49,419 nt of DNA from CAYMRB01 sp964392615 (GTDB lineage Bacteria > Planctomycetota > UBA8108): NCBI GenBank assembly GCA_964392615.1, contig CAYMRB010000010.1, forward strand, positions 1 to 49,419, in the 5' to 3' direction. Below, piece by piece: positions 37,870 to 49,419 of the stretch. How positions within the stretch are numbered: the first letter of the stretch is position 1; each line of letters starts with the position of its first letter. Under the pieces are notes generated by a model that saw nothing but the letters and a program-made list of their open reading frames with translations, was not told the origin of the DNA and made no database searches. A program made the position numbers and the translations under genes.

Positions 37870-38143
37870 TGTAAACAAGGAGAAAGGCCGCAAAACGAAT
37901 GGAAATGTCGTTTTGCGGATCTGAGAGGTCCTGTCCTCCTAACGATCGGCATCCTCACACGCCGGGCCCGCGAGTCCTCGGCCTGATCTTGGATCAGGCT
38001 CCGGACCGAGCCCGCGGCCTTTGCGTCGCTCGTCCCGTCGTGAAGTCGGGGAGGTGCCGGTCCCCTGGACTTCTCAAACAGGATGGCCTGACCCGAAGTT
38101 TCCCCGACGAGTTCCCCCCTGAGATTCGGGTTAGGTCTTTTTT
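37870..38143 (+). ncRNA. Candidate structured RNA (about 270 nt), or leader with attenuator
   Basis: From the predicted start to the terminator there are four strong helices. CCGCAAAACGA (37888-37898) pairs with TCGTTTTGCGG (37908-37918), an 11-bp perfect stem. GCCTGATC (37981-37988) pairs with GATCAGGC (37992-37999). GAAGTC-GGGGA (38042-38052) pairs with TCCCC-TG-GACTTC (38061-38073), with a 2-nt bulge. The terminator stem is at 38087-38135. The GTCGGGGA part of the third helix (38045-38052) could instead pair with TCCCCGAC in the terminator loop (38101-38108), giving a pseudoknot or switch. An ATG at 37899 opens a frame, but its translation is not protein-like and the nearest purine-rich site is 16 bp away. 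I recognise no known RNA family. The next plus-strand gene starts 200 nt beyond the terminator. Confidence 0.45.
38087..38143 (+). terminator. Intrinsic terminator with long loop
   Basis: CCTGACCCGAA (38087-38097) pairs with TTCGGGTTAGG (38125-38135), an 11-bp stem with one G-U pair and a 27-nt loop. TC and six T's (38138-38143) follow. The long loop contains TCCCCGAC, which is complementary to GTCGGGGA at 38045-38052. Confidence 0.75.
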
Positions 38144-38343
38144 CTCGGACCCTGTCGCGAGGGAACGTACGGGGCGTCGTCTCGAGCCGCCGATGATGCA
38201 CGTGGCACCTTCGATGTCCAGCGTGGTAGGCGGTGGCCTCGGGATCCAGAAGGTCTTCGACCGACGCGCGACATCGCGGGTATCCTGTTCCGACTCCGGG
38301 CCGCAACGATCCTTCCCGCGGGCTCGGATCTCCATTCACCTGC
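38144..38343. other. Non-coding stretch before the M28 peptidase gene
   Basis: No gene is supported on either strand. A weak promoter-like pair (TCGACC near 38257 and TATCCT at 38281-38286, spacer 18) could serve the gene starting at 38344. Nothing else was seen. Confidence 0.3.
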
Positions 38344-41367
<3,024 letters not shown>

Positions 41368-41381
41368 CACCTCCCCGCGTG

Positions 41382-41594
41382 TCAGCGTTCGCTCGGCGTG
41401 CGGGGGCGGGCCGGTTCGAGCTTTACGAGTCGCTGCGCTGCCGGCGGGTTGCCGCAGTTCGAGCAGCCTCCGCACGTGCCGGTTCGCGCCGCTCTTCGAA
41501 TCTGCGCGACCCAACGCGCCAGGCACCAGAAGAGGTAGGCCGCGGCCGCCGTCACCAGGGCGCAGACGATGATCGTCTGTACCGTCTCGCTCAT
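41382..41594 (-). CDS. FeoB-associated Cys-rich membrane protein
   Basis: A 70-residue protein with one N-terminal membrane helix (IIVCALVTAAAAYLFWCLA), a basic stretch, and a TCGGCSNCG cysteine cluster. This is the layout of the FeoB-associated Cys-rich family found after feoB. The ATG at 41594 overlaps the feoB TGA stop as ATGA, so it is translated with FeoB. The cluster may bind iron or form a disulfide at the membrane face; its role in transport is not established. It ends 14 bp from the convergent M28 peptidase gene. Confidence 0.85.
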   Translation of the reverse strand: MSETVQTIIVCALVTAAAAYLFWCLARWVAQIRRAARTGTCGGCSNCGNPPAAQRLVKLEPARPRTPSER

Positions 41595-43900
41595 GCCGAG
41601 CCTCCCGCGATCGCGGTGCCGATCTGGTACGTCAGGAACGCGGCGGCATACGCGAGCCCCGTCATGTAGACGAACGTGAACAGCGCCCAGCCCCACGAGC
41701 CGGTCTCGCGTCGGATGGTGGCGAGCGTCGCGCCGCACTGACAGCAGAGCGCGAAAAAGACCATGATCGACAGGGCGACCGGGACCGAGAACGCCGGCTC
41801 ACCGGTGCCGTCGCGTTTCGCCTCGCGCAGCTTCTGGCGCAGCGACTCGGACTCCTCGTCCTCCTCGTCGCCGAGGTTGTAGACCGTTCCGAGAGTCGAG
41901 ACGACCACCTCGCGAGCGGGGAACGCGGCGATCGTCGCCATCGAGATGCGCCAATCCCAACCGAGCGGCGCGAACACGGGCTCGACCGTCTTGCCGATCC
42001 TTCCGAGGTAGCTCTGCCGCACGTGTGCGCCCATCTCGTCGTGATCGACGGCGGCGATCTCCTCCGCCAGTCGTTGCCGCTCCTCGGCATTCGTGTCGGG
42101 AACCGCGGCGAGCTCGGCTTCCAGTGTCGTTCGGCGCGCTTCGAACGGTGCGACGGTGTCGGCGGAGCGCGGGAAGTAGCCGAGCGCCCAGACGACGATG
42201 GTGATCGCGAGGATGACCGTCCCGGCGCGCACGACGAACGCCTTGCCGCGATCGTAGAGGCGCAGAAGGATGGTGGACAGCACCGGCAGCTTGTACGACG
42301 GCAGCTCGAGAAGGAACGGCGGTGCCTCGCCGCGCAGCAGCGTCACCTTGAGCAGCCACGCCACGGCGACCGCGACGACGATGCCGAGCGCGTAGAGCCC
42401 GAGCAGGACCAGCGCCTGCAGGCCGAAGAGCTCGCCGACGATGGGGGTGTTCGGGATGAACGCGAGGCTCAGTATCGTGTAGACCGGCAACCGCGCGGAG
42501 CACGTCATCAACGGAGTGATGAGGATCGTCGCAAGGCGATCGCGGCGGTCTTCGATGACGCGCGCTGCCATGACGCCTGGAACCGCGCACGCGAAGCCGC
42601 TGAGCATCGGGATGAACGACTTTCCCGACAGGCCGCACTTCGCCAGGAGGCGGTCCATCAGGAACGCCGCTCGCGCCATGTAGCCGCAGTCCTCGAGGAT
42701 GGCGATGAACAGGAACAGGAGCAGGATCTGCGGCAGGAAGATAATGACGCCGCCGACGCCAGCGATGATGCCGTCGACGACGAGGCTGTGCAGGATGCCC
42801 TCTGGCAGGAGCCCGCCGACCGCGCCGCCAAGCCAGCTCTGCCCGGCCTCGACCCAGCCCATCAGCGGATCGGCCCAAGCCGTGATCGCTTGAAACAGGA
42901 GCACGAGCACGCCAGCGAGGATCACGACGCCGAAGACCTTGTGCGTCAACACGTGGTCCAGGCGCTCGCTGAATCGCGGCGCGAAGGTCGCCTTGTGGTG
43001 GACGCAGCCGTCGAGCTGTGTGCGGACCCACTCGTATCGCGCCTGCGCTTCGATGCCGACGAGGGGACTGTCGCTGCCGACGGCCTCCCGGGCCGCGGCG
43101 AGGCGCGCCTCGAAGTCGGGGCCCACCGCGTCGGAGAGGCAGCGAGCGCACACGCCGTTCGCATCGACGAGAGCGCGGAGCGCCTCGAACGGATGGATGC
43201 CGCGACCGAGTGCCGCGTTCGCGGCGTCGTTCGTGTCGTCGAGGACGTCGCGGACGGCCGCCTCGAGAGCCGGAGGCAGCGTCGGCGTCCCGGTCGGTGC
43301 GTCGCTGCTGCAGCAGCGATCGGGCTTGCCGCTGCGACGGCACGCGTCGGCGATGGCGTCGCGGAGCTCCGAGACGCCAACTCCCTTCTGCGCGCGCGTT
43401 TCGACGATCGGCACGCCCAGGCGCTTCGAGAGCTGCGCCGTGTCGATCTCGACTCCGTGTCGCTCCGCCACGTCGCGCATGTTCAGCACGAGAACGACCG
43501 GGATGCCGATCTCGAGAAGCTGCGAGAACAGGTACAGGTTGCGCTCGAGGTTGCTGGCATCGACGACGTCGACGACCAGGTCCGGACGTCGCGTGCCGGG
43601 TTGAAGCCCGAGCAGGACGTCGACGGTCACCTTCTCGTCCGGCGAGTGGGCCGCCAGGCTGTACGTTCCCGGCAGATCGATGAGGTGGACATCGAGGTCG
43701 TCGATCTGCGCGCGGCCTTCCTTTTTCTCGACCGTGACGCCCGGATAATTGCCGACGGTCTGCGACATGCCCGTCAGGCGGTTGAAGAGCGTCGTCTTGC
43801 CGGCATTCGGGTTGCCGACGACCGCGACCTCGAAGGCGCGCTCTGCCGGCGAGTCGCCCGCGAGCGCGGAACCGGCGCCGTCCGTCTTCGAGGAGTCCAT
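41591..43900 (-). CDS. feoB: Ferrous iron transport protein FeoB
   Basis: A 769-residue FeoB. The N-terminal G domain has G1 GNPNAGKT (29-36), G2 GNYPGVT (50-56), G3 DLPG (75-78) and G4 NMRD (140-143). A regulatory spacer follows, containing two cysteine pairs of interest (DRCCSSD and VCARCLSD). The membrane part has two Gate motifs, the first around LSGFACAVPGVMAAR with LITPLMTCSARLPVY, and later AAFPAREVVVSTLG. The C-terminal helices include ALCCQCGATLATIRRE with clustered cysteines. It takes up Fe2+ across the inner membrane with GTP. It lies 14 bp after feoA. The ribosome site is weak, so coupling to feoA is likely. Confidence 0.97.
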   Translation of the reverse strand: MDSSKTDGAGSALAGDSPAERAFEVAVVGNPNAGKTTLFNRLTGMSQTVGNYPGVTVEKKEGRAQIDDLDVHLIDLPGTYSLAAHSPDEKVTVDVLLGLQPGTRRPDLVVDVVDASNLERNLYLFSQLLEIGIPVVLVLNMRDVAERHGVEIDTAQLSKRLGVPIVETRAQKGVGVSELRDAIADACRRSGKPDRCCSSDAPTGTPTLPPALEAAVRDVLDDTNDAANAALGRGIHPFEALRALVDANGVCARCLSDAVGPDFEARLAAAREAVGSDSPLVGIEAQARYEWVRTQLDGCVHHKATFAPRFSERLDHVLTHKVFGVVILAGVLVLLFQAITAWADPLMGWVEAGQSWLGGAVGGLLPEGILHSLVVDGIIAGVGGVIIFLPQILLLFLFIAILEDCGYMARAAFLMDRLLAKCGLSGKSFIPMLSGFACAVPGVMAARVIEDRRDRLATILITPLMTCSARLPVYTILSLAFIPNTPIVGELFGLQALVLLGLYALGIVVAVAVAWLLKVTLLRGEAPPFLLELPSYKLPVLSTILLRLYDRGKAFVVRAGTVILAITIVVWALGYFPRSADTVAPFEARRTTLEAELAAVPDTNAEERQRLAEEIAAVDHDEMGAHVRQSYLGRIGKTVEPVFAPLGWDWRISMATIAAFPAREVVVSTLGTVYNLGDEEDEESESLRQKLREAKRDGTGEPAFSVPVALSIMVFFALCCQCGATLATIRRETGSWGWALFTFVYMTGLAYAAAFLTYQIGTAIAGGSA

Positions 43901-43914
43901 CTGTCGTGTTGCCT

Positions 43915-44148
43915 CTACGCAGGCTCGACGAAGACGCGTCGAGCTTCCGCGCGTCGCAACGCGAGGTGGAAACGCCCGACCTCGACCTCGAGGGGGTCAC
44001 CGAGGGGCGCGGACCGCACGAGTCGAACGTCGACGCCCGGTACCAGGCCGATCTCGCACAGGCGCTGGTGAATCGTGCCGCTGCCGTCGCAGGAGCGAAC
44101 GCGAGCGCGCTCGCCGGGGTGGAGGTCGTTCAGGGTCACGGGGGGCAT
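43915..44148 (-). CDS. feoA: Ferrous iron transport protein FeoA
   Basis: A 77-residue SH3-like FeoA with the typical LNDLHPGERARV opening, RLCEIGLVPGVDVRLV middle and DPLEVEVGRFHLALRRAEA ending. FeoA is a small cytoplasmic partner of FeoB. It is the first gene of the feoA-feoB-Cys-rich operon. ATG 44148 matches the family start; the frame is open further upstream to about 44595, but that stretch is the promoter region with its palindromic operator. Confidence 0.95.
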   Translation of the reverse strand: MPPVTLNDLHPGERARVRSCDGSGTIHQRLCEIGLVPGVDVRLVRSAPLGDPLEVEVGRFHLALRRAEARRVFVEPA

Positions 44149-44192
44149 CGCAGGTCGGAACCGTACGGGTTGGAATGGACTGACTGTGGAGA

Positions 44193-44251
44193 ATCTTACC
44201 CGACGATCGTTTGGTGGTCCAAACCTTTGTCGGGTTGACAGAACTTTTTTT
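44193..44251 (-). promoter_or_regulatory. feo operon promoter with nested palindromic operator
   Basis: Read on the minus strand, TTGGAC (44217-44222) and TAAGAT (44193-44198) with an 18-bp spacer form a promoter about 45 bp before feoA. An A7 tract (44245-44251) lies upstream as a possible UP element. Over it is a nested dyad with one centre at 44216.5. The inner arms are GTTTGG (44209-44214)/CCAAAC (44219-44224); the outer arms are ACCCGAC (44198-44204)/GTCGGGT (44229-44235). It overlaps the -35 and spacer, so it should act as a repressor site. A Fur or DtxR/MntR-type iron regulator is the obvious candidate; it does not match their textbook boxes closely. Confidence 0.6.
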
Positions 44252-44310
44252 CGCCCCGTCATCGTTCGAGCGCCTCGGGAACGGCCGCCCGGCCGCCCGG
44301 CATCGGTTGG

Positions 44311-44336
44311 TGGAAAATCCGCTGTCGGATTTTCCA
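44311..44336. repeat. Perfect 11-bp inverted repeat
   Basis: TGGAAAATCCG (44311-44321) and CGGATTTTCCA (44326-44336) flank CTGT. The element lies between the feo promoter and the promoter of the FHA regulator gene. It has no T-run on either side, so it is more likely a protein-binding site or a hairpin than a terminator. Confidence 0.5.
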
Positions 44337-44399
44337 GCATGGCGGTTGCTGTTAAGTCGTTTCGCGGTAAGCGGTTGGCTCTGAAGGCGCGCGCGTTTG

Positions 44400-44427
44400 T
44401 TGACACGAACGGACCGTCTGCTACCAT
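44400..44427 (+). promoter_or_regulatory. Predicted promoter of the FHA-AAA+ regulator gene
   Basis: TTGACA (44400-44405, perfect consensus) and TACCAT (44422-44427) are spaced by 16 bp. The predicted start is near 44434, giving a 5' leader of about 75 nt before the ATG at 44508. There is no sigma-54 GG-N10-GC element here. Confidence 0.5.
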
Positions 44428-44507
44428 GGCGTCGGGCTTTCCCGGGCCTCCTTCGAGGTCTCGTGGTGGGCATCGAGTCGGTACCCTGCTCGTCCCTTTC
44501 GTCACGC

Positions 44508-46728
<2,221 letters not shown>

Positions 46729-46761
46729 CGAGCCGCTGCGGCGGGCGCGCGCGCTTTCCGT

Positions 46762-46791
46762 TTGACACCGCGTCCGTTTCGTCCGTAATAC
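46762..46791 (+). promoter_or_regulatory. Predicted promoter upstream of the SIS isomerase gene
   Basis: TTGACA (46762-46767, perfect) is followed after 18 bp by TAATAC (46786-46791), a weaker -10. Transcription would begin near 46798, which makes the ATG at 46799 unlikely as the start and favours ATG 46871. Confidence 0.45.
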
Positions 46792-46870
46792 GTCTTCTAT
46801 GTGGGCCCGGGCTGCGGCGGCCGAGTGCTCGCCGTTCGAAGGCGCAGGGCCTGAAGGCAAGCACGACCCG

Positions 46871-47491
46871 ATGGCGACCGAACCGATGACGAACGAGACA
46901 GAGTCCGCGCTGATCCAGGGTATGCGTGAGCAGCTGAGCCGGACCGGAGAGCTGCTCGACAAGATCGACGTGGCCGCGGTGGGGCAGCTCGTCGAGAGGC
47001 TGTTCGAAGCCTACGAGAGCGGGCGGCGCGTCTTCATCTTCGGCAACGGCGGCTCCGGCGCGCTCGCGAGTCATCTGTGCGAGGACCTCGCGAAGAGCAC
47101 GATCAAGGACGAGACCGTCCAGAAGCGTCTGCGCGTGCAAAGCCTGGGCGACAATGCGCCGTTTATCACGGCTCTCGGCAACGACTGGGGGTACGAGACG
47201 GTCTTCCGCGAGCAGCTCGTGACGCTCGCCGAGCCCGGCGATCTGGCGATCGCGATCAGCGGATCGGGGAACAGCCCGAACATCATCAGCGCGGTCGCCT
47301 GGGCGAGCGAGAACGAGCTCTTCACCGCGGGGCTCACCGGCTTCAACGGCGGCAAGCTGAAGGGCATGGTCGACCTGCCGGTCCACGTTCCCGTGCTCGA
47401 TATGGAAATCGCCGAGAACGTGCACATGGTGATCGCCCACATGATCATCAGCGGGTTGCGAGGCGTGGTGGAGCGGTCCAACTCGGTCTGA
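46871..47491 (+). CDS. SIS-domain sugar isomerase, GmhA-like
   Basis: A 206-residue SIS-domain protein of the phosphoheptose isomerase (GmhA) type. Marks are VFIFGNGGSGALASHLCEDL (sugar-phosphate binding), the LAIAISGSGNSPN segment, and the C-terminal VHVPVLDMEIAENVHMVIAHMI with the metal/catalytic region. It should convert sedoheptulose 7-phosphate to a heptose 7-phosphate for surface-sugar synthesis, but related SIS proteins use other sugars and none of its partner genes is next to it. ATG 46871 (MATEPMTNE) is preferred; upstream ATG 46799 would coincide with the predicted transcription start, and ATG 46886 is a further option. It is followed 16 bp later by the thiamine gene. Confidence 0.85.
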   Translation: MATEPMTNETESALIQGMREQLSRTGELLDKIDVAAVGQLVERLFEAYESGRRVFIFGNGGSGALASHLCEDLAKSTIKDETVQKRLRVQSLGDNAPFITALGNDWGYETVFREQLVTLAEPGDLAIAISGSGNSPNIISAVAWASENELFTAGLTGFNGGKLKGMVDLPVHVPVLDMEIAENVHMVIAHMIISGLRGVVERSNSV

Positions 47492-47507
47492 CCGACGGAC
47501 TGTTCGC

Positions 47508-48560
47508 ATGGCGGACTCCAGAGCACGAATCCTCGACGCCAATCTGAACCGAGCGGCCGAGGGCCTGCGCGTCAGCGAGGACGTCTGCCGCTTCCATTGG
47601 AACCTCGTCGGTCTCTCCGGCGAGCTCAAGGAGTTGCGGCACGCGTTGCTCGACGCGGGATCGCGGCTGCACAGGGAGGCTCTGGTCGCGGCGCGCGACG
47701 TGCCCGGCGACGTCGGGCGGGACTTGCAGATCGAGCCCGGCGCGCCGTCCGGTCTCGCACTCGCGGATCTCGCCGTCCGCAACCTGCACCGCGCGCGAGA
47801 GGCGGTCCGCGCGCTCGAGGAGGTCTCGCGAGGAGATCAGCCGGAGGTGTCGAGCGCCTTCCAGTCGATTCGATATCGGCTTTACGGCGTGGAGAAGGCG
47901 CTGTTCCACCTGCGGCACGATCCGTCGCGTCGGCGCGCGCAACTCGACGCGGCGCGCGTCTACCTGCTCGCGACCGGCAGCCTGTGTCGGTGCGATTTCG
48001 AAGCGACTGTCCGCGCGGCGCTCGACGCCGGAGTCGACATCGTGCAGCTGCGCGAGAAGGGCGTCGACGGCCGTGCGCTCCTCGAGCGCGCTCGATTGCT
48101 GCGCGAGCTCACCGCGCGCGTCGGTGCTCTCTTCATCGTCAACGACCGACCCGACATCGCACGGCTGGCGCACGCGGACGGCGTCCACGTCGGCCAGGAA
48201 GACTTGCCCGTCGCGGCCGTGCGCGAGATCGTCGGGCCTGATGCGCTGATCGGCGCGTCGACGCATTCCGTCGCGGACGCGCGGCGTGCGGTCACCGATG
48301 GCGCCGACATGATCGGCGTCGGTCCGATGTTCCCCACGGCGACGAAGGACGCGGGGCCGATCTTCGGCCCCGACGGTCTCGCCAGTGTGATCGCGGCGGT
48401 CGACGTGCCGGCGTTCGCGATCGGCGGCATCGATGCCGACAACGTCACGGCGATCGTCGCGGCCGGCGGCACACGTGTCGCGGTGTCGTCGTGCATCCTC
48501 GGAAGCGATGACCCAGCGGCGAGCGTGCGGGCGTTGCGGGCGCGTCTGACAGCCGCTTGA
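47508..48560 (+). CDS. thiE: Thiamine-phosphate synthase with N-terminal extra domain
   Basis: A 350-residue fusion. Residues about 147-350 are ThiE (TMP synthase TIM barrel) with QLREK, FIVNDRPDIA, GVHVGQEDLP, IGASTHS and GVGPMFPTATK. This enzyme joins HMP-PP and thiazole phosphate to make thiamine phosphate. Residues 1-140 (ILDANLNRAAEGLRVSEDVCRF, then RALEEVSRG) form the helical domain found before ThiE in many cyanobacteria and planctomycetes; its role is unclear. It starts at ATG 47508 and ends 12 bp from the convergent sulfatase gene. It follows the SIS gene by 16 bp, so they may share a transcript, though no pathway link is known. Confidence 0.93.
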   Translation: MADSRARILDANLNRAAEGLRVSEDVCRFHWNLVGLSGELKELRHALLDAGSRLHREALVAARDVPGDVGRDLQIEPGAPSGLALADLAVRNLHRAREAVRALEEVSRGDQPEVSSAFQSIRYRLYGVEKALFHLRHDPSRRRAQLDAARVYLLATGSLCRCDFEATVRAALDAGVDIVQLREKGVDGRALLERARLLRELTARVGALFIVNDRPDIARLAHADGVHVGQEDLPVAAVREIVGPDALIGASTHSVADARRAVTDGADMIGVGPMFPTATKDAGPIFGPDGLASVIAAVDVPAFAIGGIDADNVTAIVAAGGTRVAVSSCILGSDDPAASVRALRARLTAA

Positions 48561-48572
48561 CGGACTGCTGCG

Positions 48573-49419
48573 CTACTTCCTGCGTCGTGGCTGCCGGACG
48601 AAGTTCGCGCCGTTGTCGGGCGGCATCGATCGGTGCCAAGCGATGAGCGACCGAGTCAGCTTCGCGACGACGTCGGGATGGGCCGCCGCGACGTTCTTCG
48701 TCTCGCCGCGGTCGGTCTCCATGTCGTAGAGCTCGACATCCGCGCCGTCGTACTCGCACAGGAGTTTCCACTGGCCCGCGCGCACGGCGAGATCCGGGAG
48801 GTCGTTGTCGCCGTAAAACGCGTCGCGATCCGGCGGACGCCGGAAGAAGATCGGCGCGTTGCGCGAAGTGCTCGACTTGCCGAGCAGGACGTCGGTCACG
48901 ACCTCGCCGTCGTACTTCACGCCGTCGGGGCGGGGCGTTCCCGTGATGTCCAGGAGCGTCGGAACGAGGTCGATGGCCGAGAAGACGGAGGCGCGATTCA
49001 CCGCGTCCTTCTTCGCCACCAGCCCCGGCCCCCAGGCGACGAGCGAGGAGCGGACACCGCCTTCGTACAGGTGGGTCTTGTGGCCGCGGAACGGCCCCGC
49101 CACGCCCGCGCCGAGCTCGGGGCCGTTGTCGGAGCAGATCAGGACCAGCGTGTTGTCGCGCAGCGACGCGTCGTCCCGGATGCGGTCGAAGAGCTTGCCG
49201 AGCTGACGGTCCATCTCCTCGAGCACGGAGAGGTACAGCTCGCGCTTGTTGTCGCCCCATTTGTCGACGGGCGGCCAGAACGGGCTGTGAACGTCGTCGG
49301 GCCACAGGTTGACGTAGAACGGCTGCTTTTTCGCGGCGGCCTTGGCGATGAACGGGAGCGCCTCGTCGATGAAGCCACCGGTGATCTTCGAGCGGAGCAT
49401 CCAGCGAGCCCCCTCGCCC
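48573..49419 (-). CDS. Arylsulfatase A-type sulfatase, 5' truncated
   Basis: The C-terminal part (about 282 codons) of a sulfatase running off the right end of the window; the frame stays open to the last base (reading GEGARW before the Met at 49400). It has FYVNLWPDDVHSPFW, ICSDNGPE (metal and sulfate site), GHKTHLYEGGVRSSLVAW and FSAIDLVPTLLDITG. The N-terminal part with the formylglycine CxPSR motif and signal peptide is outside the window. Such enzymes remove sulfate from polysaccharides and are abundant in planctomycetes. The end ENGANFVRQPRRRK-like tail is basic. Confidence 0.93.
   Translation of the reverse strand, partial: GEGARWMLRSKITGGFIDEALPFIAKAAAKKQPFYVNLWPDDVHSPFWPPVDKWGDNKRELYLSVLEEMDRQLGKLFDRIRDDASLRDNTLVLICSDNGPELGAGVAGPFRGHKTHLYEGGVRSSLVAWGPGLVAKKDAVNRASVFSAIDLVPTLLDITGTPRPDGVKYDGEVVTDVLLGKSSTSRNAPIFFRRPPDRDAFYGDNDLPDLAVRAGQWKLLCEYDGADVELYDMETDRGETKNVAAAHPDVVAKLTRSLIAWHRSMPPDNGANFVRQPRRRK

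Noticed and set aside
42023..44071. Open frame of 682 codons on the plus strand opposite feoB
   Set aside because: Same cause; feoB on the minus strand has all G motifs and transport helices.
44209..44251. Plus-strand terminator formed by the palindrome and the T7 run
   Set aside because: The T-run starts 9 nt after the stem and there is no plus-strand gene upstream to terminate; an operator with an upstream A-tract on the minus strand explains it better.

Overview
The window is about 49.4 kb of very GC-rich bacterial DNA with one 100-N scaffold gap (44867-44966). Its gene content points to the phylum Planctomycetota. The clues are secreted proteins ending in the planctomycete dockerin-like double EF-hand, an arylsulfatase, a WD40-M28-PDZ peptidase, a large coiled-coil/vWA/MoxR operon and an FHA-GAF-AAA+ regulator. 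The lineage is an inference from family resemblance; no rRNA or tRNA gene was found.

Layout. (1) 1-4707, plus strand: mutL, with its own promoter, is translationally coupled to two M16-peptidase-like genes (YfmF/YfmH type). (2) 4717-9008, minus strand: two tandem paralogous secreted proteins. (3) 9234-19452, plus strand: two large exported proteins with dockerin-like C-termini. The second is a 2814-residue peptidase C25 (gingipain-family) protein with a threefold super-repeat of accessory domains. (4) 19711-29999, plus strand: a tightly packed operon of a coiled-coil membrane protein (apparently split by two in-frame UGA codons), an NHL-repeat lipoprotein, a large vWA membrane protein, MoxR ATPase, DUF58, a BatA-like vWA protein and a Trm112-like small protein. 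(5) 30021-32895, minus strand: clpC followed by a zinc-ribbon membrane protein. (6) 33213-36617, plus strand: a TPR protein with a degenerate P-loop ATPase-like N-terminus, divergent from clpC. (7) 36618-38343: a gene-poor stretch with one minus-strand lipoprotein gene flanked by two candidate plus-strand structured RNAs, each with a promoter and an intrinsic terminator. (8) 38344-41367: a WD40-M28-PDZ peptidase. (9) 41382-44148, minus strand: feoA-feoB-Cys-rich membrane protein, with a nested palindromic operator over the promoter. (10) 44508-48560, plus strand: FHA-GAF-AAA+ regulator (interrupted by the gap), SIS isomerase, and ThiE with an extra N-terminal domain. (11) 48573-49419, minus strand: 5'-truncated sulfatase.

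How the genes may work together. The MoxR/vWA operon looks like an envelope-localised AAA+ chaperone system with several vWA partners. The feo operon is a complete ferrous-iron importer with a likely metal-responsive operator. The two dockerin-bearing proteins and the C25 peptidase suggest a cell-surface or secreted proteolytic apparatus. The most novel-looking signals are the two unassigned RNAs around the lipoprotein gene, the split coiled-coil gene, the C25 super-repeat and the feo operator. All were read by eye; no database search, folding program or coding-potential calculation was run.
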